Source: Anaerolineae bacterium CG2_30_64_16
GTDB lineage: Bacteria; Chloroflexota; Anaerolineae; CG2-30-64-16
Length of the DNA: 5,403 nt
Direction of reading: 5' to 3'
Assembly: GCA_001871755.1 (NCBI GenBank)
Contig: MNXL01000180.1
Coordinates: 1-5,403 of the forward strand
The translations under genes and the position numbers were made by a program. The notes beneath the pieces were generated by a model that was not told where the DNA came from, ran no database searches, and saw only the letters and a program-made list of their open reading frames with translations. Positions 1 to 5,364 of the stretch are shown one piece after another. Within the stretch, counting starts at the first letter, position 1. Every line of letters starts with the position of its first letter.

Positions 1-10
1 TGGCGTTGTG

Positions 11-36
11 CTTGACAAGGTGACACGGTGACAAGG
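11..36. repeat. Short tandem repeat, 8-bp period
   Basis: Three consecutive octamers read CTTGACAA, GGTGACAC and GGTGACAA, followed by GG, the start of a fourth. Units two and three differ at one base; the first differs from the third at two. The first unit contains TTGACA (12-17), a perfect -35 hexamer, but no acceptable -10 lies 16-18 bp downstream, so I do not call a promoter. It lies upstream of a palindromic repeat in a stretch without a recognisable gene, which fits an intergenic short-repeat patch. Confidence 0.5.
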
Positions 37-113
37 ATCGGACGACCTCATCTCATGGCCGTGGCGAGTATGTTCCGCCGTACTTTCTCAATAATCCGGG
101 GCGTTCAACGTAG

Positions 114-124
114 ACCTGTCAGGT
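114..124. promoter_or_regulatory. Operator-like dyad ACCTG-T-CAGGT, copy 1
   Basis: A perfect 5-1-5 palindrome, ACCTG T CAGGT, lies inside the left arm of the larger inverted repeat. It is a plausible binding site for a dimeric regulator, but it may be only a by-product of the repeat. I cannot name a cognate regulator. Confidence 0.3.
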
Positions 125-163
125 TTCTGGCCATCTGTGCAACCTGTGCGATGCGCAACAGAA

Positions 164-174
164 ACCTGACAGGT
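164..174. promoter_or_regulatory. Operator-like dyad ACCTG-A-CAGGT, copy 2
   Basis: This is the second perfect 5-1-5 palindrome, inside the right arm of the inverted repeat. Its centre (169) is exactly 50 bp from that of copy 1 (119), close to five helical turns. Because each arm is itself nearly palindromic, the two copies are both direct and inverted repeats of each other. Function is unproven. Confidence 0.3.
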
Positions 175-177
175 CTT

Positions 178-196
178 CCCCAAGTTATTGAGAGGA
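178..196 (+). repeat. 19-mer shared by both upstream regions, copy 1
   Basis: CCCCAAGTTATTGAGAGGA matches CCCCAGGTTTTTGAGAGGA at 3317-3335 in 17 of 19 positions without gaps. This copy ends 55 nt before the ATG at 252; the other ends 52 nt before the ATG at 3388. It also makes up the outer right arm of the 86-193 inverted repeat. It contains GAGAGGA, which resembles a Shine-Dalgarno sequence, but no start codon follows it at a usable distance here. Confidence 0.5.
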
Positions 197-251
197 TACA
201 TTCCGACGATAGGCGCATTTCCCGGTGACATCATCCCCCAGGCGAACGAAC

Positions 252-3068
252 ATGTCGCTCCGATCCCGCAGCGCGTCAACCGGGCGGTTTGATCCGTGGC
301 TGATCGCCGCGGCGCTGCTGGCTGTGCTGCCCATCCTCGCGATCCTCCGGCCGGGCATGCCCAACACCGCTGACGGGCAGGTGCATCTGCTGCGCACCCT
401 GGAGGTCAGCCATCTGCTGCGTGCTGGCGTGCTCTACCCGCGCTGGGCGCCCGACTTCTACCTGGGCTATGGCTATCCGTTCTTCAACTTCTACGCGCCC
501 GGCGCGCATCTGCTGGCGGGGCTGGCCGCGTTGGGCGGGTTGGGCGTCGTGCGTGGCGTGGTGGCGGTGCAGGTGCTGGCGCTGCTGCTCTACCCGACCG
601 GCGCGTACCTGGCCGCCCGCACCATTTTCGCCGCCCCGCGCCTGGCGGCCGCGGCCCGCCCCGCGGCCTTGATCAGCGCCGCGCTCTACCTGCATGCGCC
701 GCTGCGCTGGCGCGAGCTGTTCATCCAGGGCAATCTCTCGCAACTGCTGGCGTTGGCGTGGCTGCCGTGGTGCGCGTGGCTGCTGACCGAGGCTGTGCAG
801 CGTCGCTCGGCGCGTTGGGCGGTGGCCGCGGGGCTGGCGCTGGCCGGCCTGGTCTACGCGCACCACCCCAGCGCGTTCCTGGCTTACCCTCTGCTCGCGG
901 TGTACGCCGTGGTGCTGGCTGTCGTCGCAGGGGGTGGGTGGCGGTCTCGCCGAAGTCGCGGCGGGTTGGGCGCGGTGGTCGGGGCGTTCCTGCTGGGCGC
1001 GGCGACGAGCGCGGTCTTCTGGCTGCCGTGGCTGGTCGAGCTGCGCGACGTAAATATCACCGCGATCGAGGCGGGGATGTTCAACGCAGCGCGCAACTTG
1101 ACGCCGCTGGCCGAACTGCTGGCGCGCACGCCCCTGCTGGACGAGGCCGCGCTCAACCCGCCCATGCCCAACAACCTGGGCGTGGCGCAGGTTGCGCTGG
1201 CGCTGATCGGCCTGGCCGCGGCCTTGGCCTGGGTCTGGCCGCGGCGCTCGCGGGATGCCGCAGCCGCCGGCCGCACGACAGCCGGCCCCGCGGACACCTG
1301 GACCCGGCGGCAGGCCGGCGCGGCCTTGCTGGCGGTCGCCGTGCTGCTGGGCATCTGCCTGGGCTGGATGCTGCCGGTCGCCGCGCCGATTTGGGAGCGG
1401 CTCCCGCTGGCCCGCTTCATCGCGTTCCCGTGGCGGCTGCTGGGACCCGCCCTGCTGTGGGCGGCGCTGCTGGGTGGGGCTGCGCTCCACCTGGTCCCGG
1501 CCCGGTTCCGCACCGCGGCCTTGACAGTCCTGCTGAGCCTGATCGTGGCAAGCGCCGCGCCCTATCTCTTCCCCCGGCCGTTTGCGCCCGTGGCCGAGCC
1601 GGTCCTGGCCGACATCATCCGCTATGAGCTGGCCGGCGGCGCGCGGGGGACGGCGAGCGCCAACGAGTATCTGCCGCGATGGGTGCACGACTCCGACCCG
1701 GCGCCGGTCCTGGCCGATGACTATCTGGCGGGCCGGCCGCCGGACCGGCTCGACCGGGACGCGCTGCCCTCTGGCAGCCGAGCCATCCCGCTTACGCAAG
1801 CGCCGCTGGAGGATCGCTATCGGCTAGACCTGCCCGCGGCCGCGAACGCCCGCATTCGCCGGTTTTACTTTCCGGGCTGGCGCGCCTGGGTGGATGGTCG
1901 GTCGGTCTCGATCACGCCGGGCGCTGGCGATGGGCTGATCGAAGTGGCCGTGCCTGCCGGCCTCCACGAGCTGCGCGTGCGTTTCGGCAGCACACCCGCG
2001 GCCACGTCCGGCGGCGGACTGGCGGTCGTGGGAGTGGCAGGGGCGCTCTGGGCGCTGTGGCGCGGCCGGCGCACATCGGATAGTTCAGGGATCGAGCGCG
2101 GCGCGGCCGGCTGGCGGCCGCTGCTGGTTGCGGTCGTGACGATCGCGATCTTGACCGGGGTCAAGGTGTTACTTGTGGAGCCGCACACGCGCTGGTTCCG
2201 GCTGCAGTCGGACGTAGCCGCGCCCGCGGGCATGACGTACACGTTGCACGCCCGTTTTGCCAACGGGATCGAGCTGATCGGCTATGACGTGGGGGACGCG
2301 GCCCCGCGGCAGGGGGATGCGCTCGCGGTGCGCCTCTACTGGCGGCCGCTGGAACCCCAGGCCGCGGACGTCCGCCCGTTCCTGCACCTGGACGCGCTCA
2401 CCGGCGAGGTGACCTGGGCCAACCAGACCAGGCTGCACGCGGGTGACAAGCCGAGCACCGACTGGCCCGTGGGTTTCTACGTGGTCGATGACTACCGGCT
2501 GGAGATCCCGGCCGAGACGCCGGCCGTGGTCGCGCGGTTGCGCGTGGGTTTGCTCGGCGGCGATGACCAGGTCATCCCGCTGGCCGACGGCGGTGACCTG
2601 GCCACGCTCACCACGGTGCGGGTGCGCGAACGGCGCCCCTTGACCGTCCAGGGTCTCCCCGGCAGCGAGCAGCCCTATCGGCTCGGCCCCGACGTGACGT
2701 TGACCGGCCACGCGGTCACCGTGACCGAGACGCCGCCCGTCCTGGTGGTCACGCTGTACTGGCAAACCGCCGCGGCGCTGCCCGCGGACTACACCGTGTT
2801 CGTCCACGTGCTGGACGCGGCCGGCCAGGCCGTCGCGTACGGGGACGGGCCGCCGCTGGGGGGGTGGTACCCGAGTTCGGCGTGGGCGGCCGGCCAGGTG
2901 GTGTTGGACATCCGCCGCGTGCCGTTGCCCGCAGGGGTGGACCCGGCCCGGTTGCGCGTAGCCGTCGGCCTCTACACCGCGGCAGACGGCGCGCGTCTCC
3001 CGGTCACCGATGCGCACGGCACGCCGCAGGCGGACGATCAGATCGTTTTGACGCCGGCCGCGCGGTAG
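252..3068 (+). CDS. Large multi-pass membrane protein, PF10131-like (GT-C-like), with tandem C-terminal beta-domains
   Basis: This encodes a 938-aa predicted polytopic membrane protein. A basic N-terminus leads into a first helix (about 16-32), then an outward loop with D41-G-x-x-H45-x-x-R48 and the aromatic run LGYGYPFFNFYAPGAH (71-86). Many hydrophobic helices follow to about residue 460, including FPWRLL (392-397). These features fit the '6-pyruvoyl-tetrahydropterin synthase-related' membrane family, which I know as GT-C-like; despite the name there is no pterin synthase chemistry to see. An exocytoplasmic segment contains FPGWRAWVDG (540-549), as in YfhO-type proteins. Two more helices (about 584-605 and 623-643) precede two similar beta-rich domains (about 665-795 and 808-938) with matching LYW, F-L/V-H-L/V-L/D and VGL motifs. 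The lipid-linked sugar substrate of a GT-C enzyme is possible but not shown. An in-frame GTG at 225 would add nine residues; I prefer ATG 252 because neither start has a strong ribosome site and ATG is the commoner codon. No clear promoter is seen upstream. Confidence 0.85.
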   Translation: MSLRSRSASTGRFDPWLIAAALLAVLPILAILRPGMPNTADGQVHLLRTLEVSHLLRAGVLYPRWAPDFYLGYGYPFFNFYAPGAHLLAGLAALGGLGVVRGVVAVQVLALLLYPTGAYLAARTIFAAPRLAAAARPAALISAALYLHAPLRWRELFIQGNLSQLLALAWLPWCAWLLTEAVQRRSARWAVAAGLALAGLVYAHHPSAFLAYPLLAVYAVVLAVVAGGGWRSRRSRGGLGAVVGAFLLGAATSAVFWLPWLVELRDVNITAIEAGMFNAARNLTPLAELLARTPLLDEAALNPPMPNNLGVAQVALALIGLAAALAWVWPRRSRDAAAAGRTTAGPADTWTRRQAGAALLAVAVLLGICLGWMLPVAAPIWERLPLARFIAFPWRLLGPALLWAALLGGAALHLVPARFRTAALTVLLSLIVASAAPYLFPRPFAPVAEPVLADIIRYELAGGARGTASANEYLPRWVHDSDPAPVLADDYLAGRPPDRLDRDALPSGSRAIPLTQAPLEDRYRLDLPAAANARIRRFYFPGWRAWVDGRSVSITPGAGDGLIEVAVPAGLHELRVRFGSTPAATSGGGLAVVGVAGALWALWRGRRTSDSSGIERGAAGWRPLLVAVVTIAILTGVKVLLVEPHTRWFRLQSDVAAPAGMTYTLHARFANGIELIGYDVGDAAPRQGDALAVRLYWRPLEPQAADVRPFLHLDALTGEVTWANQTRLHAGDKPSTDWPVGFYVVDDYRLEIPAETPAVVARLRVGLLGGDDQVIPLADGGDLATLTTVRVRERRPLTVQGLPGSEQPYRLGPDVTLTGHAVTVTETPPVLVVTLYWQTAAALPADYTVFVHVLDAAGQAVAYGDGPPLGGWYPSSAWAAGQVVLDIRRVPLPAGVDPARLRVAVGLYTAADGARLPVTDAHGTPQADDQIVLTPAAR

Positions 3069-3079
3069 CATCGACTCGC

Positions 3080-3107
3080 TTGAACTTTCCGCGGCATGGT
3101 GTATAAT
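3080..3107 (+). promoter_or_regulatory. Sigma-70-type promoter for the LysM gene
   Basis: TTGAAC (3080-3085, five of six matches to TTGACA) is followed after 16 bp by a perfect TATAAT (3102-3107). It starts 11 bp after the upstream stop codon, and the next gene on this strand is the LysM gene. Transcription would begin near 3113-3115, giving a leader of about 275 nt before the ATG at 3388. It is the only convincing promoter I found in the window. Confidence 0.7.
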
Positions 3108-3168
3108 AGCCCTAACCCGGACAAGGCCGCTGCGCTTACAAGCCGGAACCAAAAAGACGACAGCCGCC

Positions 3169-3209
3169 ACTCCCAAAATCCTTGCACAAAAAACAAGAAT
3201 TTCGGGGGT
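3169..3209 (+). other. Imperfect 16-bp stem-loop in the leader
   Basis: Bases 3169-3184 pair with 3194-3209 around the 9-nt loop CACAAAAAA. There are 13 Watson-Crick pairs, one G-U pair (3171/3207) and two mismatches (3175/3203 and 3180/3198). The stem is followed by TAGGCCCTATC, not a T-run, so it is not a standard intrinsic terminator of the preceding gene, although a weak terminator role cannot be excluded. It begins about 55 nt into the predicted transcript. Confidence 0.5.
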
Positions 3210-3228
3210 TAGGCCCTATCTTGATCGA

Positions 3229-3239
3229 CTCACTGTGAG
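3229..3239. promoter_or_regulatory. Dyad CTCAC-T-GTGAG
   Basis: A perfect 5-1-5 palindrome located over 110 bp downstream of the predicted transcription start. It could be an operator or part of an RNA fold that competes with the 3224-3231/3248-3255 stem. An 11-bp palindrome may also arise by chance. Confidence 0.2.
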
Positions 3240-3276
3240 GGTTGCGCGGGTCGATGTATGTGGCCTCTCAGTTCTT

Positions 3277-3284
3277 GAGGAGGT
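3277..3284 (+). promoter_or_regulatory. Strong Shine-Dalgarno GAGGAGGT of the leader ORF
   Basis: GAGGAGGT is a near-complete match to the anti-Shine-Dalgarno and sits 5 nt before a GTG at 3290. It is stronger than the ribosome site of the main gene. CCTC at 3264-3267 can pair with GAGG inside it (3280-3283), so access may depend on folding. Confidence 0.5.
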
Positions 3285-3289
3285 ATACC

Positions 3290-3313
3290 GTGGCTCGGTC
3301 GCAGACCGGCCAC
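3290..3313 (+). other. GC-rich stem-loop over the leader ORF start
   Basis: GTGGCTCGGTC (3290-3300) pairs with GACCGGCCAC (3304-3313) around a 3-nt loop GCA, giving ten base pairs with one bulged T (3295). The left strand begins exactly with the GTG start of the candidate leader ORF, so the fold would hinder initiation there. No T-run follows directly. Confidence 0.5.
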
Positions 3314-3376
3314 AGCCCCCAGGTTTTTGAGAGGACACGATGTAGCAGAATTGAGTTCAGCATTCTGTGCAAATAA
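3290..3376 (+). CDS. Candidate 28-codon leader peptide
   Basis: A small frame starts at GTG 3290 behind GAGGAGGT and ends with TAA at 3374-3376. It would encode a basic 28-residue peptide beginning MARSQTGHSP and ending SILCK, with two cysteines (18 and 27). The frame stays open upstream to an ATG at 3254, which would give 40 residues, but that start has no good ribosome site. The stop overlaps the first base of the AAGGAGA ribosome site of the LysM gene and lies 11 nt before its ATG, an arrangement suited to translational coupling. The peptide is unlike any leader peptide I know and has no run of one amino acid that would suggest attenuation. A chance open frame is a real alternative; the ribosome site and the stop position are the only evidence. 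Confidence 0.35.
   Translation: MARSQTGHSPQVFERTRCSRIEFSILCK
3317..3335 (+). repeat. 19-mer shared by both upstream regions, copy 2
   Basis: CCCCAGGTTTTTGAGAGGA is identical at 17 of 19 positions to 178-196. Unlike copy 1 it is not part of a large inverted repeat. Its GAGAGGA end is followed after 4 nt by ATG-TAG (3340-3345), a start codon directly followed by a stop. It also lies inside the candidate leader ORF, in another frame. Confidence 0.5.
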
Positions 3377-3382
3377 AGGAGA
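3376..3382 (+). promoter_or_regulatory. Ribosome binding site that fixes the LysM gene start
   Basis: AAGGAGA lies 5 nt before ATG 3388. A longer in-frame start (GTG 3367) would place this site inside the coding sequence and lacks its own ribosome site, so ATG 3388 is the better start. Confidence 0.85.
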
Positions 3383-3387
3383 GCAAC

Positions 3388-5364
3388 ATGACTTTGCGTT
3401 CTGTGCGCCTGCTCCGCCTGGTTTTCGGCTTTGGCCTGATCCTGAGCTTGCTGCTTGTGTCAAACGCCGCGCCGATGCGCGCGTTGGCGCAGGGTGTCGA
3501 GCCACCGCCGGAAGGCGGCTACTACTACGAAGTCCGGGCGGGCGACAACTGGTCCGGTGTCTCGTGGGTGACCGGGATTTCTATCGCCGAGCTGAAGGCT
3601 GCGAACCCGACCGCGATCCACCCCAACGATTGGCTGTGGGTGGGCGATCGCCTGTTCATCCCGACCCGGCCGGCCGCGCCCGGCGGCCCCGGCCAGGCGA
3701 CGCAGGGGCGCTGGTATCAGGTCAAAGCAGGCGACAACTGGCAATCGGTGTCGCGGGCCACCGGCGTGACTGTGTTGGACCTCTGGCATGCCAACCCAAC
3801 GCATATTCATCCGAATCAGTGGTTGTACGTCGGGCACTGGCTATGGATTCCGGGCCTGGGCGCGGCGCCCGAGGCCGTGATCACCGTCGTGCCTGTGACG
3901 GTCGTGCCAGGTGCGCCCGCGGTCGTCGCGGCCGAGTTGCCCATGGCCTCACCGACGATGACACCCATCGTGGCAGCAACGGTGACGGCTACTGAGGCAC
4001 CGACAGCCCCAGCGACGGCCACGGCCACAGCCACGGTTGTTCCCACGGCCACCACAGCGCCCTCGGCTACGGCCACTGAGGTGTCAACGGCTACGGCCAC
4101 TGCGACTGAAACCCCCACGGCGGCCCCGACGACAACCCGGCCGGCGTCAGCACTGGCCCAGTCTTCGCCCACCGCCACGGCTTTGCCCACCGCGACGCAA
4201 CCCGCGGCCACAGCCACCCCTACCAAACCGGCGCCAACGGCCATCCCCACCAAACCCGCGCCGGCGCCCACCGCGACCCAGGCGGCGCCCCAGCCCGCCT
4301 CCGGCAGCGCCGCAGGCTGTCCGCAGGGGTTTGCCGGCTATCCCGACGCCATCACCGCCCGCCTGAATACCGCCCAGGGCGCCTCGAACGCGTTGCGCAC
4401 CTGGTTGACCGGTTGTGGCGCGATCTCGGAGCAGGCGGGCAGCGTGATCCAGGCGGCCATCCAGAGCAAGACCAGCCCGGATTTGGTGGTGTTGGCGCAG
4501 GAGCCGAACAGCGATCAGGTGATGCCGCGGACGGTATTACTGGTCTATCATGCCAGCGCGGACGGCTATAAGCTGGCGCGCAAGGTGGCAGGAACCGGTA
4601 GGCTGGTGGTGCTCAAAACGGACGATATCAACGCCGATGGTCAGCCGGACATCGTTTGGACAGACACGACCTGCGGCGCGCACACTTGCTTCGCGACCCT
4701 CTACGTGGAATCGTGGAATGGCAGGGTCTACCGTGACTGGATCGAGGGCGAGCCCACCATGGCCTACCCGGAGTACAGTTTTGTGGACACCGTGCCGGGT
4801 GGCAGCGGCGAAGAGATCCTCGCGCATGGTGGCATCATTGCGTCCGCAGGGGCAGGGCCGCAACGTGCCTGGACCGAGACCTACATCTCGCCGGAGGGCG
4901 CGGCGTACGTGATGTTCAACCGGATCGACGACCCGGCGATGTGCCTGTACCATCACATCCTGGATGCCAACGCGCTCTTCAAGCAGTGGACGGTGGCCGG
5001 TTTCGATCCGATCATCACGGCGTATCAGGCAGCAATCACCGATACCAGGCTGGAGGCGTGCGGGTGGATCGAGGATGAGTTGCCGACCCTGCGTGACTTT
5101 GCCCGTTTCCGGTTGGTGGTTGCTTACGTCGCCGGCGGCAAGGCCAACCAGGCCCGCACGGTCAGGGATCAGATCCAGCATCCAGGGCTGCTGGCCGCGG
5201 CCAACACCTTCCTGGATGCCTACAAGACCACGGGCAGTGTGTTGCAGGCGTGTCGCAACACCGCGGCGTACGGCGAGACCCATCCGGAGACCTGGCAGTT
5301 CCTGGCCGATTGGGGCTACGCCAATCCCAGCTTCGAGGCCAGGGACCTCTGCTCGCTCGACTAG
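3388..5364 (+). CDS. Secreted tandem-LysM protein with Thr/Pro/Ala linker and Ca-loop-like C-terminal domain
   Basis: This encodes a 658-aa exported protein. A signal peptide has a basic start, a hydrophobic core (about 11-25) and a likely cleavage after ALA (32-34). Two LysM domains follow at 46-92 and 109-155, 27/47 identical, each with AGDNW, an ANPT-x-IHPN stretch, VG and a final IP; LysM domains bind N-acetylglucosamine-containing glycans such as peptidoglycan. Residues about 188-308 are a Thr/Pro/Ala-rich linker. The C-terminal part (311-658) contains D413-I-N415-A-D417-G-Q-P-D421, an FG-GAP/EF-hand-like calcium loop, then a mostly helical tail. It has eight cysteines (311, 343, 429, 434, 519, 558, 622, 655), suggesting up to four disulfides. 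I see no catalytic motif of a peptidoglycan hydrolase, so a binding or surface-display role is more likely than a lytic one. The gene has its own promoter, a long leader and a good ribosome site. Confidence 0.88.
   Translation: MTLRSVRLLRLVFGFGLILSLLLVSNAAPMRALAQGVEPPPEGGYYYEVRAGDNWSGVSWVTGISIAELKAANPTAIHPNDWLWVGDRLFIPTRPAAPGGPGQATQGRWYQVKAGDNWQSVSRATGVTVLDLWHANPTHIHPNQWLYVGHWLWIPGLGAAPEAVITVVPVTVVPGAPAVVAAELPMASPTMTPIVAATVTATEAPTAPATATATATVVPTATTAPSATATEVSTATATATETPTAAPTTTRPASALAQSSPTATALPTATQPAATATPTKPAPTAIPTKPAPAPTATQAAPQPASGSAAGCPQGFAGYPDAITARLNTAQGASNALRTWLTGCGAISEQAGSVIQAAIQSKTSPDLVVLAQEPNSDQVMPRTVLLVYHASADGYKLARKVAGTGRLVVLKTDDINADGQPDIVWTDTTCGAHTCFATLYVESWNGRVYRDWIEGEPTMAYPEYSFVDTVPGGSGEEILAHGGIIASAGAGPQRAWTETYISPEGAAYVMFNRIDDPAMCLYHHILDANALFKQWTVAGFDPIITAYQAAITDTRLEACGWIEDELPTLRDFARFRLVVAYVAGGKANQARTVRDQIQHPGLLAAANTFLDAYKTTGSVLQACRNTAAYGETHPETWQFLADWGYANPSFEARDLCSLD
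3523..3852 (+). repeat. Tandem LysM duplication
   Basis: The two 47-codon LysM units start 189 bp apart (3523-3663 and 3712-3852) and are joined by a 16-residue Gly/Pro/Ala spacer. Their close similarity to each other, including unusual tryptophans (GDNW in place of the common GDTL), suggests internal duplication. Confidence 0.75.
3949..4311 (+). repeat. Low-complexity Thr/Pro/Ala-coding linker
   Basis: About 120 codons are dominated by Thr, Ala and Pro. At DNA level there are short repeats such as CGGCTACGGCCACTG at 4064-4078 and 4088-4102 (offset 24 bp) and two PTKPAP-coding units near 4230-4270. Such linkers are common in secreted Chloroflexota proteins and act as extended spacers. Short direct repeats make length variation between strains likely. 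Confidence 0.75.

Larger units (their letters stand above)
86..193. repeat. Imperfect inverted repeat with 18-bp perfect inner arms
   Basis: The inner arms are AGACCTGTCAGGTTTCTG (112-129) and its exact reverse complement (159-176), separated by 29 nt. The symmetry continues outward: GGGG (98-101) pairs with CCCC (178-181), and TCTCAATAA (86-94) pairs with TTATTGAGA (185-193), with an asymmetric gap of 10 nt on the left and 1 nt on the right between the inner arm and the G/C block. It could extrude as a cruciform or fold as RNA. No T-run follows it, so it is not a typical intrinsic terminator, and I see no target-site duplication. It is most likely a dispersed palindromic repeat (REP- or MITE-like), lying 58 bp before the downstream ATG. 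Confidence 0.7.
3114..3387 (+). promoter_or_regulatory. Long structured 5' leader of the LysM gene
   Basis: This is the interval between the predicted transcription start and the main ATG. It holds, in order, a 16-bp imperfect hairpin (3169-3209), a dyad (3229-3239) overlapping an alternative stem (3224-3231 with 3248-3255), a strong Shine-Dalgarno sequence with a small ORF (3277-3376), a GC-rich hairpin (3290-3313) and a 19-mer shared with the region upstream of the first gene. The alternative stem and the dyad share bases 3229-3231, so they exclude one another, a property seen in switching leaders. I recognise no known riboswitch class, T-box, tRNA or small RNA here. Regulatory function is inferred from length and structure only. 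Confidence 0.4.

Noticed and set aside
12..39. TTGACA at 12-17 as a -35 box
   Set aside because: No TATAAT-like hexamer at 16-18 bp spacing; the hexamer is part of the octamer repeat.
98..181. Inverted repeat as intrinsic terminator of an upstream gene
   Set aside because: The stem is followed by TCCCCAAG and not by a T-run, and the loop is 29 nt long.
86..193. CRISPR array or attachment site
   Set aside because: There is one inverted pair, no regularly spaced direct repeats with variable spacers, no target duplication and no integrase or cas gene in the window.
28..228. 66-codon plus-strand frame across the inverted repeat
   Set aside because: It runs through a palindromic repeat, has a basic low-information translation and no good ribosome site.
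225..251. GTG 225 as start of the membrane-protein gene
   Set aside because: Possible, but it has no better ribosome site than ATG 252 and adds only nine residues before the basic N-terminus; ATG is preferred with moderate confidence.
758..1627. 289-codon plus-strand frame inside the membrane-protein gene
   Set aside because: Out-of-frame shadow with Arg/Gly/Ala-rich sequence; the main frame has clear helices and family motifs through the same region.
276..1799. 507-codon open frame on the minus strand
   Set aside because: It lies wholly opposite the membrane-protein gene; its translation is rich in Arg, Gln and Gly with no domain, as expected for an antisense frame in GC-rich coding DNA.
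2169..3176. 335-codon open frame on the minus strand
   Set aside because: Antisense shadow of the C-terminal half of the first gene; low-complexity Arg/His/Gly-rich translation, and it would run across the strong plus-strand promoter.
3327..3995. 222-codon plus-strand frame starting in the leader
   Set aside because: It overlaps the signal peptide and both LysM domains in another frame and has no domain of its own.
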